Part shown: in pieces, positions 51,852 through 60,184 of the stretch
Layout: every line of letters begins with the position of its first letter
Position numbering within the stretch: the first letter of the stretch is position 1
Assembly: GCA_913063155.1 (NCBI GenBank)
Contig: CAJXYU010000006.1
Span: 124,001 to 188,000 of the forward strand
From: an uncultured Desulfovibrio sp.
GTDB lineage: Bacteria > Desulfobacterota > Desulfovibrionia > Desulfovibrionales > Desulfovibrionaceae
DNA length: 64,000 bases
Direction of reading: 5' to 3'
Translations under genes and position numbers: made by a program
Notes under the pieces: generated by a model
The model's database searches: none
The model's input: the letters and a program-made list of their open reading frames with translations, nothing else
Told to the model about the DNA's origin: nothing

Positions 51852-54800
51852 CTAGTTCACTGCCTGCGCAGGAATGTCGCTGCCCCGCTTCACCACTTCC
51901 GGGTCCCAGGTGTAATCCGTGAACTTCTGACGGAAGAACAGGGAATAGAGCACAGGACAAAGCACCAGGGTCAGGATGGTGGAGAAGCTCAGACCGGCCA
52001 TGATCAGGTTGGCCATGGGCCGCCACATTTCGCCGCCCTGCAGGGAAAGCGGCACCATGCCGATGACCGTGGTGGTCGCGGTCATGATAATGGGCCGCGC
52101 GCGCTCCATGGCCGAGAGTACGATGCTGTCCGCCAGTGACAACCCGCGCCCGCGTTGAATCTCGATACGGTCTATAAGCATGATGGCGTTGTTCACGATG
52201 ATACCCAAGAGCGAAATCATGCCGAGCATGGGCATGAACCCGAAGGGCGAATTGGTGATCACCATGCCGGCGGTGATGCCGACCATCATGGGCGGCAGAG
52301 TCAGTAGGATGATGAGCGGACGTCGCACGGAGTTGAACTGGAAGATGAGCACCAGCACGAGCAGCCCCATGGCCAGCGGCATGTTGGCGTTGATGGCCTC
52401 CTGGGATTCCACGCTCTTTTCGAATTCGCCGCCGTACTCCACGTTGTAGCCGATGGGCCAGTCATGACCGGCCATGAAAGCATCGATCTGCGGACGGACC
52501 TTGCCGAGAATGCTCAGGGCGTAGTAGCCGTCGGCCACGTCGGCCTTGACGGTCATGGTCCGGGTCTGGTCCCTGCGGCGGATGTCCGAGGGCTGCCAGT
52601 CCAGCTTGGTGGTGGCCACCTGGCTGAGCGGCACGTTGACGCCGGAATCATAGGAATAGACGTTGAGGCTGTCGATCTTGTCCAGCCTGTTGCGATAGCC
52701 GTCGTCGTTTCGCAGGATGACCGGAATGACCGTGTCCCCCTCGCGGTAGTTGGTGGCTTGCAGGCCGGTCATGGACGTCTGTAGGCTAACGGCCACATCG
52801 TAGCTGGAGATTCCTGCCTCCCGCGCCTTGTCCTGGTCCACTTCCACCAGCATCTTCTTGGTCCACTGTCCCCAGTCGTCCCAGACGCGGGTGATGCCCG
52901 CCTGAGTCTCCACGATGCCTGCTATCTTGTCGCGCAGCGCATACAGGGTCTTGATGTCCGGACCGGATATGCGGATCTGGAGTTTGGCGCCCACGGGCGG
53001 GCCGTTCATGAGCTTCTTGAGGCTGAAGTCCGCATCCGGAAAACGGGTTTCCATTTCATGCCGCGCGCGGGCGATGACCTGGGCCACGTCAGGGACGGTC
53101 TTGGTGTTGACGACAAAGGTTGCCAGGTTGTCGTTCTTCTGCTCCAGGTTCAGCGGCAAATACCAACGGGGACCGCCATGGCCCACGAACACGCCGACGC
53201 TGTCCACGCCCTCATCCGCCAGCAGAAACTTCTCCAGCTCGGCCGCACGGTCCGAAGTGGCTCTGATGTCCGTGCCGTAGGGCTGCCAGAAGTCGATGGT
53301 GAACTGGGCGCGCTCGTTGGGCGGGAAGAACATCTTCGGGACGAATTTGAAGCCCCAGACAGCCACACCGCAGCAGATCAGCACCGAAGCCAGGAAAACG
53401 GTGCGGTGCCTGAGGCTGGAAAGCAGCAGGCCGCGGTAAATACGATACAACTTGCCCGTATAGGTGGAAATCTGGATCTTGGGCTTGAGCACGTAATAGC
53501 ACATCATGGGCACCATGCTCATGGACATGCCCCAGGAGCACAGCAGAGTCAGAGAGACCACCACGAACAAGGAGAAGCAGAACTCGCCCGTGGAGTTCTC
53601 GGCCAGGGGAATGGGCAGGAAGGCGAACACGGTGGTCAGAGATGCGGCCAGAAGCGGCATCCACAGTTCACCCACGGCTTCGGTCACGGCCTTGAGGCGT
53701 TCCTCGCCCGAGGCGAGACGCACCAGGATGGCCTCGGAGACCACCACACCGTTGTCCACCAGAATCCCTAGGGAAATGATGAGCGAGGCGATGGAGATAC
53801 GCTGCAGCCCGACGTCGAAGAGCGGCATGAGACCGATGCAACCCAGCATGGCCATGGGGACCAGGGACCCGGCGATGAGACCGGTACGCAGACCGGCGAA
53901 CGCCAGGATGACGATCACCACGAAAACGAAGGACTCCAACAGGTTGATCATGAAGTCGGTAATGGCCGTGTTCACGTAGTCAGGCTGGAAGACCAGGATG
54001 TTCGCATCCATGCCGTAGTACATGTCCTTTTCCAACTCGCCCAACCGCTTTTTCACATGCTTGCCCAGTTCGGTGATATTGCCGCCGTCGGCCATGGACA
54101 CGGCCAGAAGCAGCGCGGGGGTTCCGTCATAGCGCACCATGGTGGACGGCGGGTCGGAAAAACCGCGGGCCACGGTGGTCACATCGGACAGACGCACGGA
54201 ACTCTTCTGTCCCTGGGGGCGGATGGCCAGGGAAGCGATGTCGCCCACCCCCTTGAACTCGCCGGTCGGCTCGATGACGATGCGCTCGGGGCCCACCTTG
54301 GCCGAACCACTGGGCTGGATGGTGTTCTGGTGGTCGATGATCTGGGCCAGGGCAAAGGGGCTGATGCCTGCGGCGGCCATGCGGGAGTTGGAGAAATCGA
54401 CGAAGATGCGCTCGTCCTGCACGCCCCAACGTTCCACCTTGCCGACCCCGTCCAGCTTGAGCAACTGGTCGCGGAGGTCGTCGGCCGCGTCCTTGAGCTC
54501 GCGGTAGGAGAAACCGTCGCCGGTCAGGGCGATGAGAATACCGAACACGTCGCCGAACTCGTCGTTGATCACCGGGGTGTAGGCCTCGCTGGGCAGGTCG
54601 GGTGCGGCGTCGTCAACCTTGTTGCGCAACTTCTGCCAAGCAGGCCCCATGTCCTTGACCCGGTCGTAGAATTCCACCTGGATGAGAGACAGCCCGGTCA
54701 TGGACTGGGACTTGACCACCTTGACGTCGCTTATCTCGCGGATCTTTTCTTCAAGCTTGTCCGTGACCAGTTCCTCCACGCGCTGGGGAGATGCGCCCGG

Positions 54801-54953
54801 GAATTGGGTCGTAACCAAGGCGGTCCGGATGGTGAAGTCCGGGTCCTCGTCCTTGGGGATACTGATGAACGTCATGATCCCGCCCAAGGCGATGATCAGA
54901 AAGAGTGCTATGGAGGTGCGGTTGTTCTCGATGCACCATTTGGCGAGATTCAC
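51852..54953 (-). CDS. RND efflux pump inner-membrane permease
   Basis: This 1033-residue protein has 12 membrane segments and the RND layout: TM1 at the N-terminus, two large periplasmic loops, and TM4 ILVDNGVVVSEAILVRL. AcrB has an Asp-Asp pair there; here it is Asp-Asn, a common variant in other RND subfamilies. It exports hydrophobic compounds with proton antiport. Its GTG start at 54953 lies two bases after the adaptor stop, behind GGAGGG. No outer-membrane factor gene is adjacent, so a TolC-like protein elsewhere is needed. Confidence 0.95.
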   Translation of the reverse strand: MNLAKWCIENNRTSIALFLIIALGGIMTFISIPKDEDPDFTIRTALVTTQFPGASPQRVEELVTDKLEEKIREISDVKVVKSQSMTGLSLIQVEFYDRVKDMGPAWQKLRNKVDDAAPDLPSEAYTPVINDEFGDVFGILIALTGDGFSYRELKDAADDLRDQLLKLDGVGKVERWGVQDERIFVDFSNSRMAAAGISPFALAQIIDHQNTIQPSGSAKVGPERIVIEPTGEFKGVGDIASLAIRPQGQKSSVRLSDVTTVARGFSDPPSTMVRYDGTPALLLAVSMADGGNITELGKHVKKRLGELEKDMYYGMDANILVFQPDYVNTAITDFMINLLESFVFVVIVILAFAGLRTGLIAGSLVPMAMLGCIGLMPLFDVGLQRISIASLIISLGILVDNGVVVSEAILVRLASGEERLKAVTEAVGELWMPLLAASLTTVFAFLPIPLAENSTGEFCFSLFVVVSLTLLCSWGMSMSMVPMMCYYVLKPKIQISTYTGKLYRIYRGLLLSSLRHRTVFLASVLICCGVAVWGFKFVPKMFFPPNERAQFTIDFWQPYGTDIRATSDRAAELEKFLLADEGVDSVGVFVGHGGPRWYLPLNLEQKNDNLATFVVNTKTVPDVAQVIARARHEMETRFPDADFSLKKLMNGPPVGAKLQIRISGPDIKTLYALRDKIAGIVETQAGITRVWDDWGQWTKKMLVEVDQDKAREAGISSYDVAVSLQTSMTGLQATNYREGDTVIPVILRNDDGYRNRLDKIDSLNVYSYDSGVNVPLSQVATTKLDWQPSDIRRRDQTRTMTVKADVADGYYALSILGKVRPQIDAFMAGHDWPIGYNVEYGGEFEKSVESQEAINANMPLAMGLLVLVLIFQFNSVRRPLIILLTLPPMMVGITAGMVITNSPFGFMPMLGMISLLGIIVNNAIMLIDRIEIQRGRGLSLADSIVLSAMERARPIIMTATTTVIGMVPLSLQGGEMWRPMANLIMAGLSFSTILTLVLCPVLYSLFFRQKFTDYTWDPEVVKRGSDIPAQAVN

Positions 54954-54955
54954 GA

Positions 54956-56047
54956 CTAGCCCTCCGCTTTTTCGCTGTGGGAGCGGACCTTGAGGCCCTC
55001 ATGAAGTTTATGCACGCCGCGCACCACGACCATGTCGCCCGCCTGGACGCCGTCCAGGATCTGCAGGCCGAATTCGGTCATGGCGCCTACCGTCACCTTG
55101 CGACTCTGTACGGTGGAGGTGCCGGGGTCCACCACCCAGATGCTGCGGGTGCCGTTGGACTCGCCCGCCACAGCCACGGGCGGCAGATAGTAGTTTGGTT
55201 TTCCGGAATCACGGCCCAGGAAGCTCACATGCCCGGACATGCCGCTGCGCACCAGCTTGTCGGCATTGTCCAGGTAGACCTTGACCGGATAGCCGGACCC
55301 GGCGCTGGACTCGGGGCTGATTTCCATGACCTTGCCGGTCATGTTCTTGTCGGGCAGCGCATCGAAATGCACTTCAACGGCGTCCCCTTCGCTGACCTGG
55401 GCGATGAGCATGTCGGGAACCGTGATGTACATCTTCATCTGACGACCCGCATTGAGGGAGGCCACTCCCTGGCCGGAAGTCACGTTCTGGTGGATATTGG
55501 CCTCCACCTTGCTGATCCAGCCGTCAAACGGCGCACGCAGATTCGTATAGGAAAGATGCTTGCGGGCGATGTCCAACTTCTTGGCGGAGGCGTTGAGCTG
55601 GGCTTCATAGGACTTGAAATCCGCGTCGGCCTGGTCGATTTCGCTCTTGGAAATGACCTTGCGCTCAAAGAGTTTTTTGTTCCGCTTGTAGTCGGCCTTG
55701 GCGCGGATGTAATTGGCCCGGATCTGCTCCATGTTGGCCTTGGCTTCACGCAGCTCCAGTTCGTAGTCGGTAGGATCGAGTCGGGCGATGACCTCGCCCT
55801 TGGCGAACTTGCGACCGATCTGGTCACCGGGAAAATCGACGATCTTGCCACCCACGCGGAAGGAAAGCGGGGTCTCCAGAGCGTCCTCGGCCGTGCCCGC
55901 GAAGGTCCACAACTTTCCGGTTCCGAGTGCGCCCACCACGATGGTCTTCACCGGGCGGACAGGAGCCTCGACAGAAGCGGGCGAGCCGCCGCAGCCCTGC
56001 ATGGCCAACAGGGCGACCAGGGTCACGAATAATATGAATCGTTTCAT
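54956..56047 (-). CDS. RND efflux periplasmic adaptor (membrane fusion protein), lipoprotein
   Basis: This 363-residue protein has a lipobox (LLAMQGCGG; Cys15). The adaptor pattern is clear: VGGKIVDFPGDQIGRKFAKG (lipoyl half), a coiled-coil hairpin (EAKANMEQIRANYIRAKADY), and LRAPFDGWISKVEANIHQNV for the second lipoyl half. A final membrane-proximal domain follows. It links the permease to the outer-membrane channel. It starts three bases after the TetR stop; its ribosome site GGAG lies inside the end of that gene. Confidence 0.95.
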   Translation of the reverse strand: MKRFILFVTLVALLAMQGCGGSPASVEAPVRPVKTIVVGALGTGKLWTFAGTAEDALETPLSFRVGGKIVDFPGDQIGRKFAKGEVIARLDPTDYELELREAKANMEQIRANYIRAKADYKRNKKLFERKVISKSEIDQADADFKSYEAQLNASAKKLDIARKHLSYTNLRAPFDGWISKVEANIHQNVTSGQGVASLNAGRQMKMYITVPDMLIAQVSEGDAVEVHFDALPDKNMTGKVMEISPESSAGSGYPVKVYLDNADKLVRSGMSGHVSFLGRDSGKPNYYLPPVAVAGESNGTRSIWVVDPGTSTVQSRKVTVGAMTEFGLQILDGVQAGDMVVVRGVHKLHEGLKVRSHSEKAEG

Positions 56048-56050
56048 TTT

Positions 56051-56728
56051 TTACTCCATTGGCAGGCCGAAAAAGCCTTTGATTCGTTTGCACAAGACGG
56101 AAGCAACCTTTTCCACGCCGTGGCCTTCGTAACTTTCCCAGCCAATGCGCTTGATAAAGATGTCGTATCCTTCCAGAAACTTGATAATCATGCCGATGAT
56201 GCCGTGCATACAGATGGAGATTTCCTCGTGGCCGGCATCGTCAGGGAGCAGATAGCTCACAAACCTGTTGAGGGATTCAAAGGAAGGATCGAAAAATTCC
56301 TGTTCCAATTTGGGAAACAATTCGGTTGGTTGGGCCAATTCACGCGAGATGATGAAGGCCGGCCAGGCATGTTGCTCGTTACCGAGAATGCCGTGCACCA
56401 GTTTACCGATATACCAATCCACCACAGCACGCTTTCCCGGAATGCTGTTCCCGGCCTCTTCCAAACGCGCCCGCACTTCTTCGGCACCCGGAAATATTTC
56501 GTCCCGAATGTCGATGAGGCTCTGGATAATGGCCTCGTACAACCCGGCCTTGCCGCCGAAATGGTAGCCCACCGTGGCCAGATTGACCCCAGCCTCGGCG
56601 GACAGGGTGCGCATGCTCACGCCGTGAAACCCATTTATGGCAAAAAGCCTGGCTCCGGTGTGAACCAAGGTAGCCCTGGTCTCCTCACCCTGCGCCTTTC
56701 TACTCAGTCTTTTTTGTTCTTTAGTCAT
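56051..56728 (-). CDS. TetR-family repressor of the RND operon
   Basis: This 225-residue protein starts at 56728. The N-terminal helix-turn-helix (GVSMRTLSAEAGVNLATVGY) is followed by HFGGKAGLYEAI, the typical TetR end. The C-terminal domain (HAWPAFIISRELAQPTELFP) resembles the CecR (DUF1956) group of regulators of efflux genes. It is the first gene of the TetR-adaptor-permease operon, so it most likely represses its own transcript. A 10-bp palindrome (56802-56811) lies 74 bases upstream. Confidence 0.9.
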   Translation of the reverse strand: MTKEQKRLSRKAQGEETRATLVHTGARLFAINGFHGVSMRTLSAEAGVNLATVGYHFGGKAGLYEAIIQSLIDIRDEIFPGAEEVRARLEEAGNSIPGKRAVVDWYIGKLVHGILGNEQHAWPAFIISRELAQPTELFPKLEQEFFDPSFESLNRFVSYLLPDDAGHEEISICMHGIIGMIIKFLEGYDIFIKRIGWESYEGHGVEKVASVLCKRIKGFFGLPME

Positions 56729-56801
56729 ATTCCACCCGGTTATTTTCCCGTACAACAACTGCCGTCAGGCAGAGACAGTTAAGATGAACAATCATTTATG
56801 T

Positions 56802-56811
56802 CAAACGTTTG
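56802..56811. promoter_or_regulatory. Palindrome upstream of the TetR-RND operon
   Basis: CAAACGTTTG is a perfect 10-base palindrome in an AT-rich region, 74 bases before the TetR start. TetR-family operators are often short palindromes at this distance. It is a candidate operator only. Confidence 0.4.
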
Positions 56812-56919
56812 TGTAATATGAATGAAACAAATAATTTTAGATAAAAATTCAATAAATACAAGGAATAAACATGTACACATGGGAAAAAACAGAAGACAAT
56901 CATTTACACAATTTCACAA

Positions 56920-56951
56920 ACAAAGGCCCGAGCGTCCGCTCGGGCCTTTGT
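56920..56951 (-). terminator. Terminator of the flavodoxin-type reductase gene
   Basis: A perfect 14-bp stem (ACAAAGGCCCGAGC / GCTCGGGCCTTTGT) has a GTCC loop. It lies 20 bases beyond the stop at 56971 on the minus strand. Confidence 0.9.
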
Positions 56952-56970
56952 TCGTGGCGCCTGTCTCGAC

Positions 56971-57585
56971 CTAACCGAAAAAATCCATGTTCCTGGGAAA
57001 AGATCTCTGGTGCGGCTGCATGCCCCTGCCGAGCCAGGCGATGGTCTGCCCCAAATTCCGCATGTTGGCGATGCCTTCGGAGTCGTCTTCGACTTCACCC
57101 TTGTCCAGCCCGATGCCCAGGTTCCAGTAGGTGGAACCCGGAACGATCATCTGAGACATGAGATACATGTGGTTGATGGTATCGAAAACATGTGTGCCGC
57201 CGCCCCGGCGTACCGCCACCACCGCAGCACCGATCTTGCCCGCAAAGGCCCGGTCATTGGCCAGGGCCACCATGCCGGCACGATCCAACAGCGCCTTGAG
57301 TTCAGCGGTCACATCCGTGAAATAGGTGGGCGAGCCCAGGACAATGGCATCAGCATCCACCATCCCGGCCATGACTTCATTGAACATATCGTTTCTGACT
57401 ACACAGCACATATCCTTGTTCTCCCAGCATTTGCCGCAGGCCATACACCCCCGGACGGACTTGCCGCCCAGTTGGACGAATTCAGTTTCCCAGCCAGCCT
57501 CGTCCAGTTGGGTCAGCACATGGTTCAACAAGGTTTCGGTGTTGCCGCCCTTTCTGGGGCTGCCGTTCACTGCGATGGCACGCAT
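56971..57585 (-). CDS. Flavodoxin-fold NAD(P)H-dependent FMN reductase family protein
   Basis: This 204-residue protein starts at 57585 with AAGGAG seven bases upstream. It has the FMN-phosphate loop NGSPRKGGNTETLL and a Cys-rich GCMACGKCWENKDMCC stretch. GSPTYFTDVTAELKALLDRA follows, typical of iron-sulfur flavoprotein-like NADPH-dependent FMN reductases. The close Cys spacing could hold a [4Fe-4S] cluster. It is divergent from a LysR gene (57751), the usual arrangement for regulator and target. The substrate, such as a quinone or xenobiotic, is unknown. Confidence 0.88.
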   Translation of the reverse strand: MRAIAVNGSPRKGGNTETLLNHVLTQLDEAGWETEFVQLGGKSVRGCMACGKCWENKDMCCVVRNDMFNEVMAGMVDADAIVLGSPTYFTDVTAELKALLDRAGMVALANDRAFAGKIGAAVVAVRRGGGTHVFDTINHMYLMSQMIVPGSTYWNLGIGLDKGEVEDDSEGIANMRNLGQTIAWLGRGMQPHQRSFPRNMDFFG

Positions 57586-57750
57586 GGCTTTCTCCTTGAA
57601 AAAGTATTTCAAAACAGTTTGTCATTCGCTCTGTGAGATTGGAGATGCAACTCTGCTCTCACGCTTCTTGACATCTTGTATGCATAAGTTGATCATCATA
57701 AAAATAAAACAACTCATACAATAGCATCAGAATATTCATAAGATAAAATC

Positions 57751-58662
57751 ATGATCAATCTGGAATGGCTTCGGACGTTCAAGACAATTTATGAAAAGGG
57801 AAGCATGACCGCCGCTGCGAATACGCTGTTCATCTCCCAGCCCGGCGTAAGCCTGCACTTGTCCTCGTTGGAAGACCACGTGGGCCATAAGCTGTTTGAA
57901 CGTATGCCGCGCAAACTGCTGCCCACCGAGCGGGGCAAACTGCTCTATAATGCCGTGGTCGATCCCATCAACCGGCTGCAGGAAACCGAGAAAAACTTCC
58001 AGAAAAGCACACGCGAGGACACCCCTGCCCTGACCATCGGCATGTGTTTTGAGACCTTTCAGGAGACTCTGGAAAAACACGTACCCGACCTGACCTTCGA
58101 TCTCATTCTGGAATTCGGCCACTATCCGGAACTGCTGCAGAAGATGGAAAAGGGCATCGTCGATCTGGTGGTCACTCCCCAAAAGGTGGACGCCGGGAAC
58201 ATCAGCTATCGCCCGTTCTCTCAAGAAAACATCATCCTTGCGGCGGGGCGCGACGTGGACGTGGCCGAATTCCGGGCCGAACAGGACAAGGGCGACCCGG
58301 ATGCGCTGCTGCACTGGCTTGGCCGGCAGAAATGGTACGGCATCACCGGCGACAACGAGCACCTGCGCCGTTTCTGGCAACGCAACTTCGGCGGCTACCC
58401 GACCTTCAGGCCCAATTACATCGTTCCCAACATCCACTCCATCATCCACAGCCTTACGGCGGGGCCCGGGTTGGGGGTCATCCCGGACTTCCTCTGCCTG
58501 GACCAGATCCGGCGCGGAGACATCCGAAAGCTCTGGGAGGGGTACAAGCCCCTGACCAACACCCTGTACATTGCCCGACGCAAAAACGCCCTCTTCCCGA
58601 AACAACTCGACCACATCGAAGAACTGCTCACCCGGGAAATGCCCCCCCTGAAAAACGCATAG
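57751..58662 (+). CDS. LysR-family transcriptional regulator
   Basis: This 303-residue protein has the LysR helix-turn-helix (GSMTAAANTLFISQPGVSLH) and a periplasmic-binding-like effector domain (about 90-300, GIVDLVVTPQKVDAGNISYR). It is divergent from the flavodoxin-type reductase gene; the 165 bases between them would hold the operator. No strong Shine-Dalgarno precedes the ATG. The effector is unknown. Confidence 0.9.
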   Translation: MINLEWLRTFKTIYEKGSMTAAANTLFISQPGVSLHLSSLEDHVGHKLFERMPRKLLPTERGKLLYNAVVDPINRLQETEKNFQKSTREDTPALTIGMCFETFQETLEKHVPDLTFDLILEFGHYPELLQKMEKGIVDLVVTPQKVDAGNISYRPFSQENIILAAGRDVDVAEFRAEQDKGDPDALLHWLGRQKWYGITGDNEHLRRFWQRNFGGYPTFRPNYIVPNIHSIIHSLTAGPGLGVIPDFLCLDQIRRGDIRKLWEGYKPLTNTLYIARRKNALFPKQLDHIEELLTREMPPLKNA

Positions 58663-58665
58663 AAA

Positions 58666-58694
58666 AAGCCCGGAACGTCATTCGGCCCGGGCTT
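58666..58694 (-). terminator. Terminator of the second HD-domain gene
   Basis: AAGCCCGG and CCGGGCTT pair over 8 bp, and the minus strand continues with TTTTTC. It lies 13 bases after the stop at 58707, close to the LysR stop at 58662. Confidence 0.75.
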
Positions 58695-58706
58695 CATTGC
58701 CTGTGC

Positions 58707-59315
58707 TCAATGCTCCTCATCGGGAGCGGGACGCCCGCGCCCCATCAGACAACATTTTGTCTCGTCGTCTACGGCGGCCCGCAGTTCACGAATGACTTCA
58801 TCCAACCTGGTGTACTTCACTCCATACCCGAGATTGAAGGTGTAATCGAAATCAGGGGGGGTGCTTCCCTGGGCCTGCTGCAGCAAAGTTTCCAGTTTGT
58901 CCAGCGCCTTGACCACACGCGCTTCCGGAGTCCGGGCGAATTCGTATTCCTCCCACAGAGACATGAGCCGCTCCCGCATATCCGCAGGAAGCGGGCGGAC
59001 GAGGTCGAGCATGTCCTCCCGCTCCTGTTCGGCCTTGGATCCGTTCTGTTCCGGGGCCGGGATGTCGCCGTTGAGGGTCTCGCCGAGATCGTGCACGATG
59101 CACAGCTGTAGAATTCGCCCGGCATCCAGCTTCGGGTAGTACTGGCTGACGAGCATGGCGAACAGACTGAGTCTCCAGCTATGCTCGGCAGTACTCTCCT
59201 GCCTGCCGCTTCTTGTCCACGAGGTGCGAAGAGTGCTCTTCAGGCGTTCCGCCCTGCGCAAAAAATCCAATATTCCGAAAATGGTGCTCCCTGCTGATTG
59301 CATCGCTCTTCCCAT
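58707..59315 (-). CDS. HD-domain phosphohydrolase, second copy
   Basis: This 202-residue protein has the HD-domain residues in STAEHSWRLSLFAM, LCIVHDLGETLNGDIP and VKALDKLETLLQQ. It is related to the protein at 9782-10381, and both resemble HDDC2/YfbR. The ATG at 59315 has no good ribosome site. The ATG at 59303 is preceded by GGGAAGAG at short distance and may be the true start. It is divergent from the Crp-type regulator (59410). Confidence 0.82.
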   Translation of the reverse strand: MGRAMQSAGSTIFGILDFLRRAERLKSTLRTSWTRSGRQESTAEHSWRLSLFAMLVSQYYPKLDAGRILQLCIVHDLGETLNGDIPAPEQNGSKAEQEREDMLDLVRPLPADMRERLMSLWEEYEFARTPEARVVKALDKLETLLQQAQGSTPPDFDYTFNLGYGVKYTRLDEVIRELRAAVDDETKCCLMGRGRPAPDEEH

Positions 59316-59409
59316 GCGTTGAAAGTTGGCCTATATTCGTTCCGCTGTTCTTGCCGAGGAATACCCCTTCACTGAAAACGGAAAAAGGACATTTGTCCCG
59401 AAAGCCATC

Positions 59410-60075
59410 ATGAGATCCATTCCGTCCGAACTGACCCGCAAACTCGTCAAAGCTTACTGGCGGCGCGTCGAGCACAAACGCGGCCCCATAATGGAAAAAA
59501 ACATGACTCCGGGCGAGCCGCTCATCCACCAGGACGATCTTCCGGAAAACGTCTACATCATCCTGAACGGCAGCCTGAAGATTCACCACAACACCCCCAA
59601 GGGAACCGAATACCTGGTGGCCATTGGAGGACCAGGGGAAATCATCGGCGAGATAGAAGCCCTCACTGGTGAGGCATACGCCTGTGCCGCCACGGCCATC
59701 AGGGAAAGCACCGTGGGGGTTATCCCGAAAGGCGCATACGCCCAATGGCTGGATGAAGAGCACGACTTCGCGCTGTTGATAAACCACGCCATGTCCTACC
59801 GGCTCCAAAAGGTCGTGAAACGTTCGGCGACCAACCTTTCCTACCCATTGGAATACAGCGTACTGAAGCTGTTCGAGATGCTGGCCGAGGATGAAGGCTC
59901 CCTGCGGCTTGCCGTAACCAAGGAGGATCTGGCCAACTACCTGGGCACCAACACCCGGAGCATCAACAGAATCCTCAGAGACCTGCAGGAAAAAAATGTG
60001 CTGCTGCCCTCCAGACATATCGAAGTCGTATCCATGGAGCAGCTGGAACGTGCCATGCGGGCGTATGACGATTAA
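59410..60075 (+). CDS. Crp/Fnr-family transcriptional regulator
   Basis: This 221-residue protein has a cyclic-nucleotide-binding-type jelly roll (NVYIILNGSLKIHHNTPKGT, GEIIGEIEALTGE) and a C-terminal winged helix (TKEDLANYLGTNTRSINRIL). The start is uncertain: the ATG at 59410 lacks a clear ribosome site, and a TTG at 59326 begins the longest frame. No Cys cluster of the FNR type is present, so it is not an oxygen-sensing FNR. Targets may include the divergent HD gene. Confidence 0.87.
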   Translation: MRSIPSELTRKLVKAYWRRVEHKRGPIMEKNMTPGEPLIHQDDLPENVYIILNGSLKIHHNTPKGTEYLVAIGGPGEIIGEIEALTGEAYACAATAIRESTVGVIPKGAYAQWLDEEHDFALLINHAMSYRLQKVVKRSATNLSYPLEYSVLKLFEMLAEDEGSLRLAVTKEDLANYLGTNTRSINRILRDLQEKNVLLPSRHIEVVSMEQLERAMRAYDD

Positions 60076-60127
60076 CTGAAGCCGCAGCACGTCCTGTACA
60101 GACGGCATATCCAGAGAAGAACAAGCC

Positions 60128-60170
60128 ACAAAAAAGCCGACGCGCCCGGAAGGTGCGTCGGCTTTTTTGT
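60128..60170. terminator. Bidirectional terminator between the Crp/Fnr gene and the adhesin gene
   Basis: A stem of more than 14 bp (AAAAAAGCCGACGC / GCGTCGGCTTTTTT) has an 11-base loop and A/T tracts on both sides. It lies between convergent stops at 60075 and 60185. Confidence 0.92.
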
Positions 60171-60184
60171 CGTCATGACCGAGG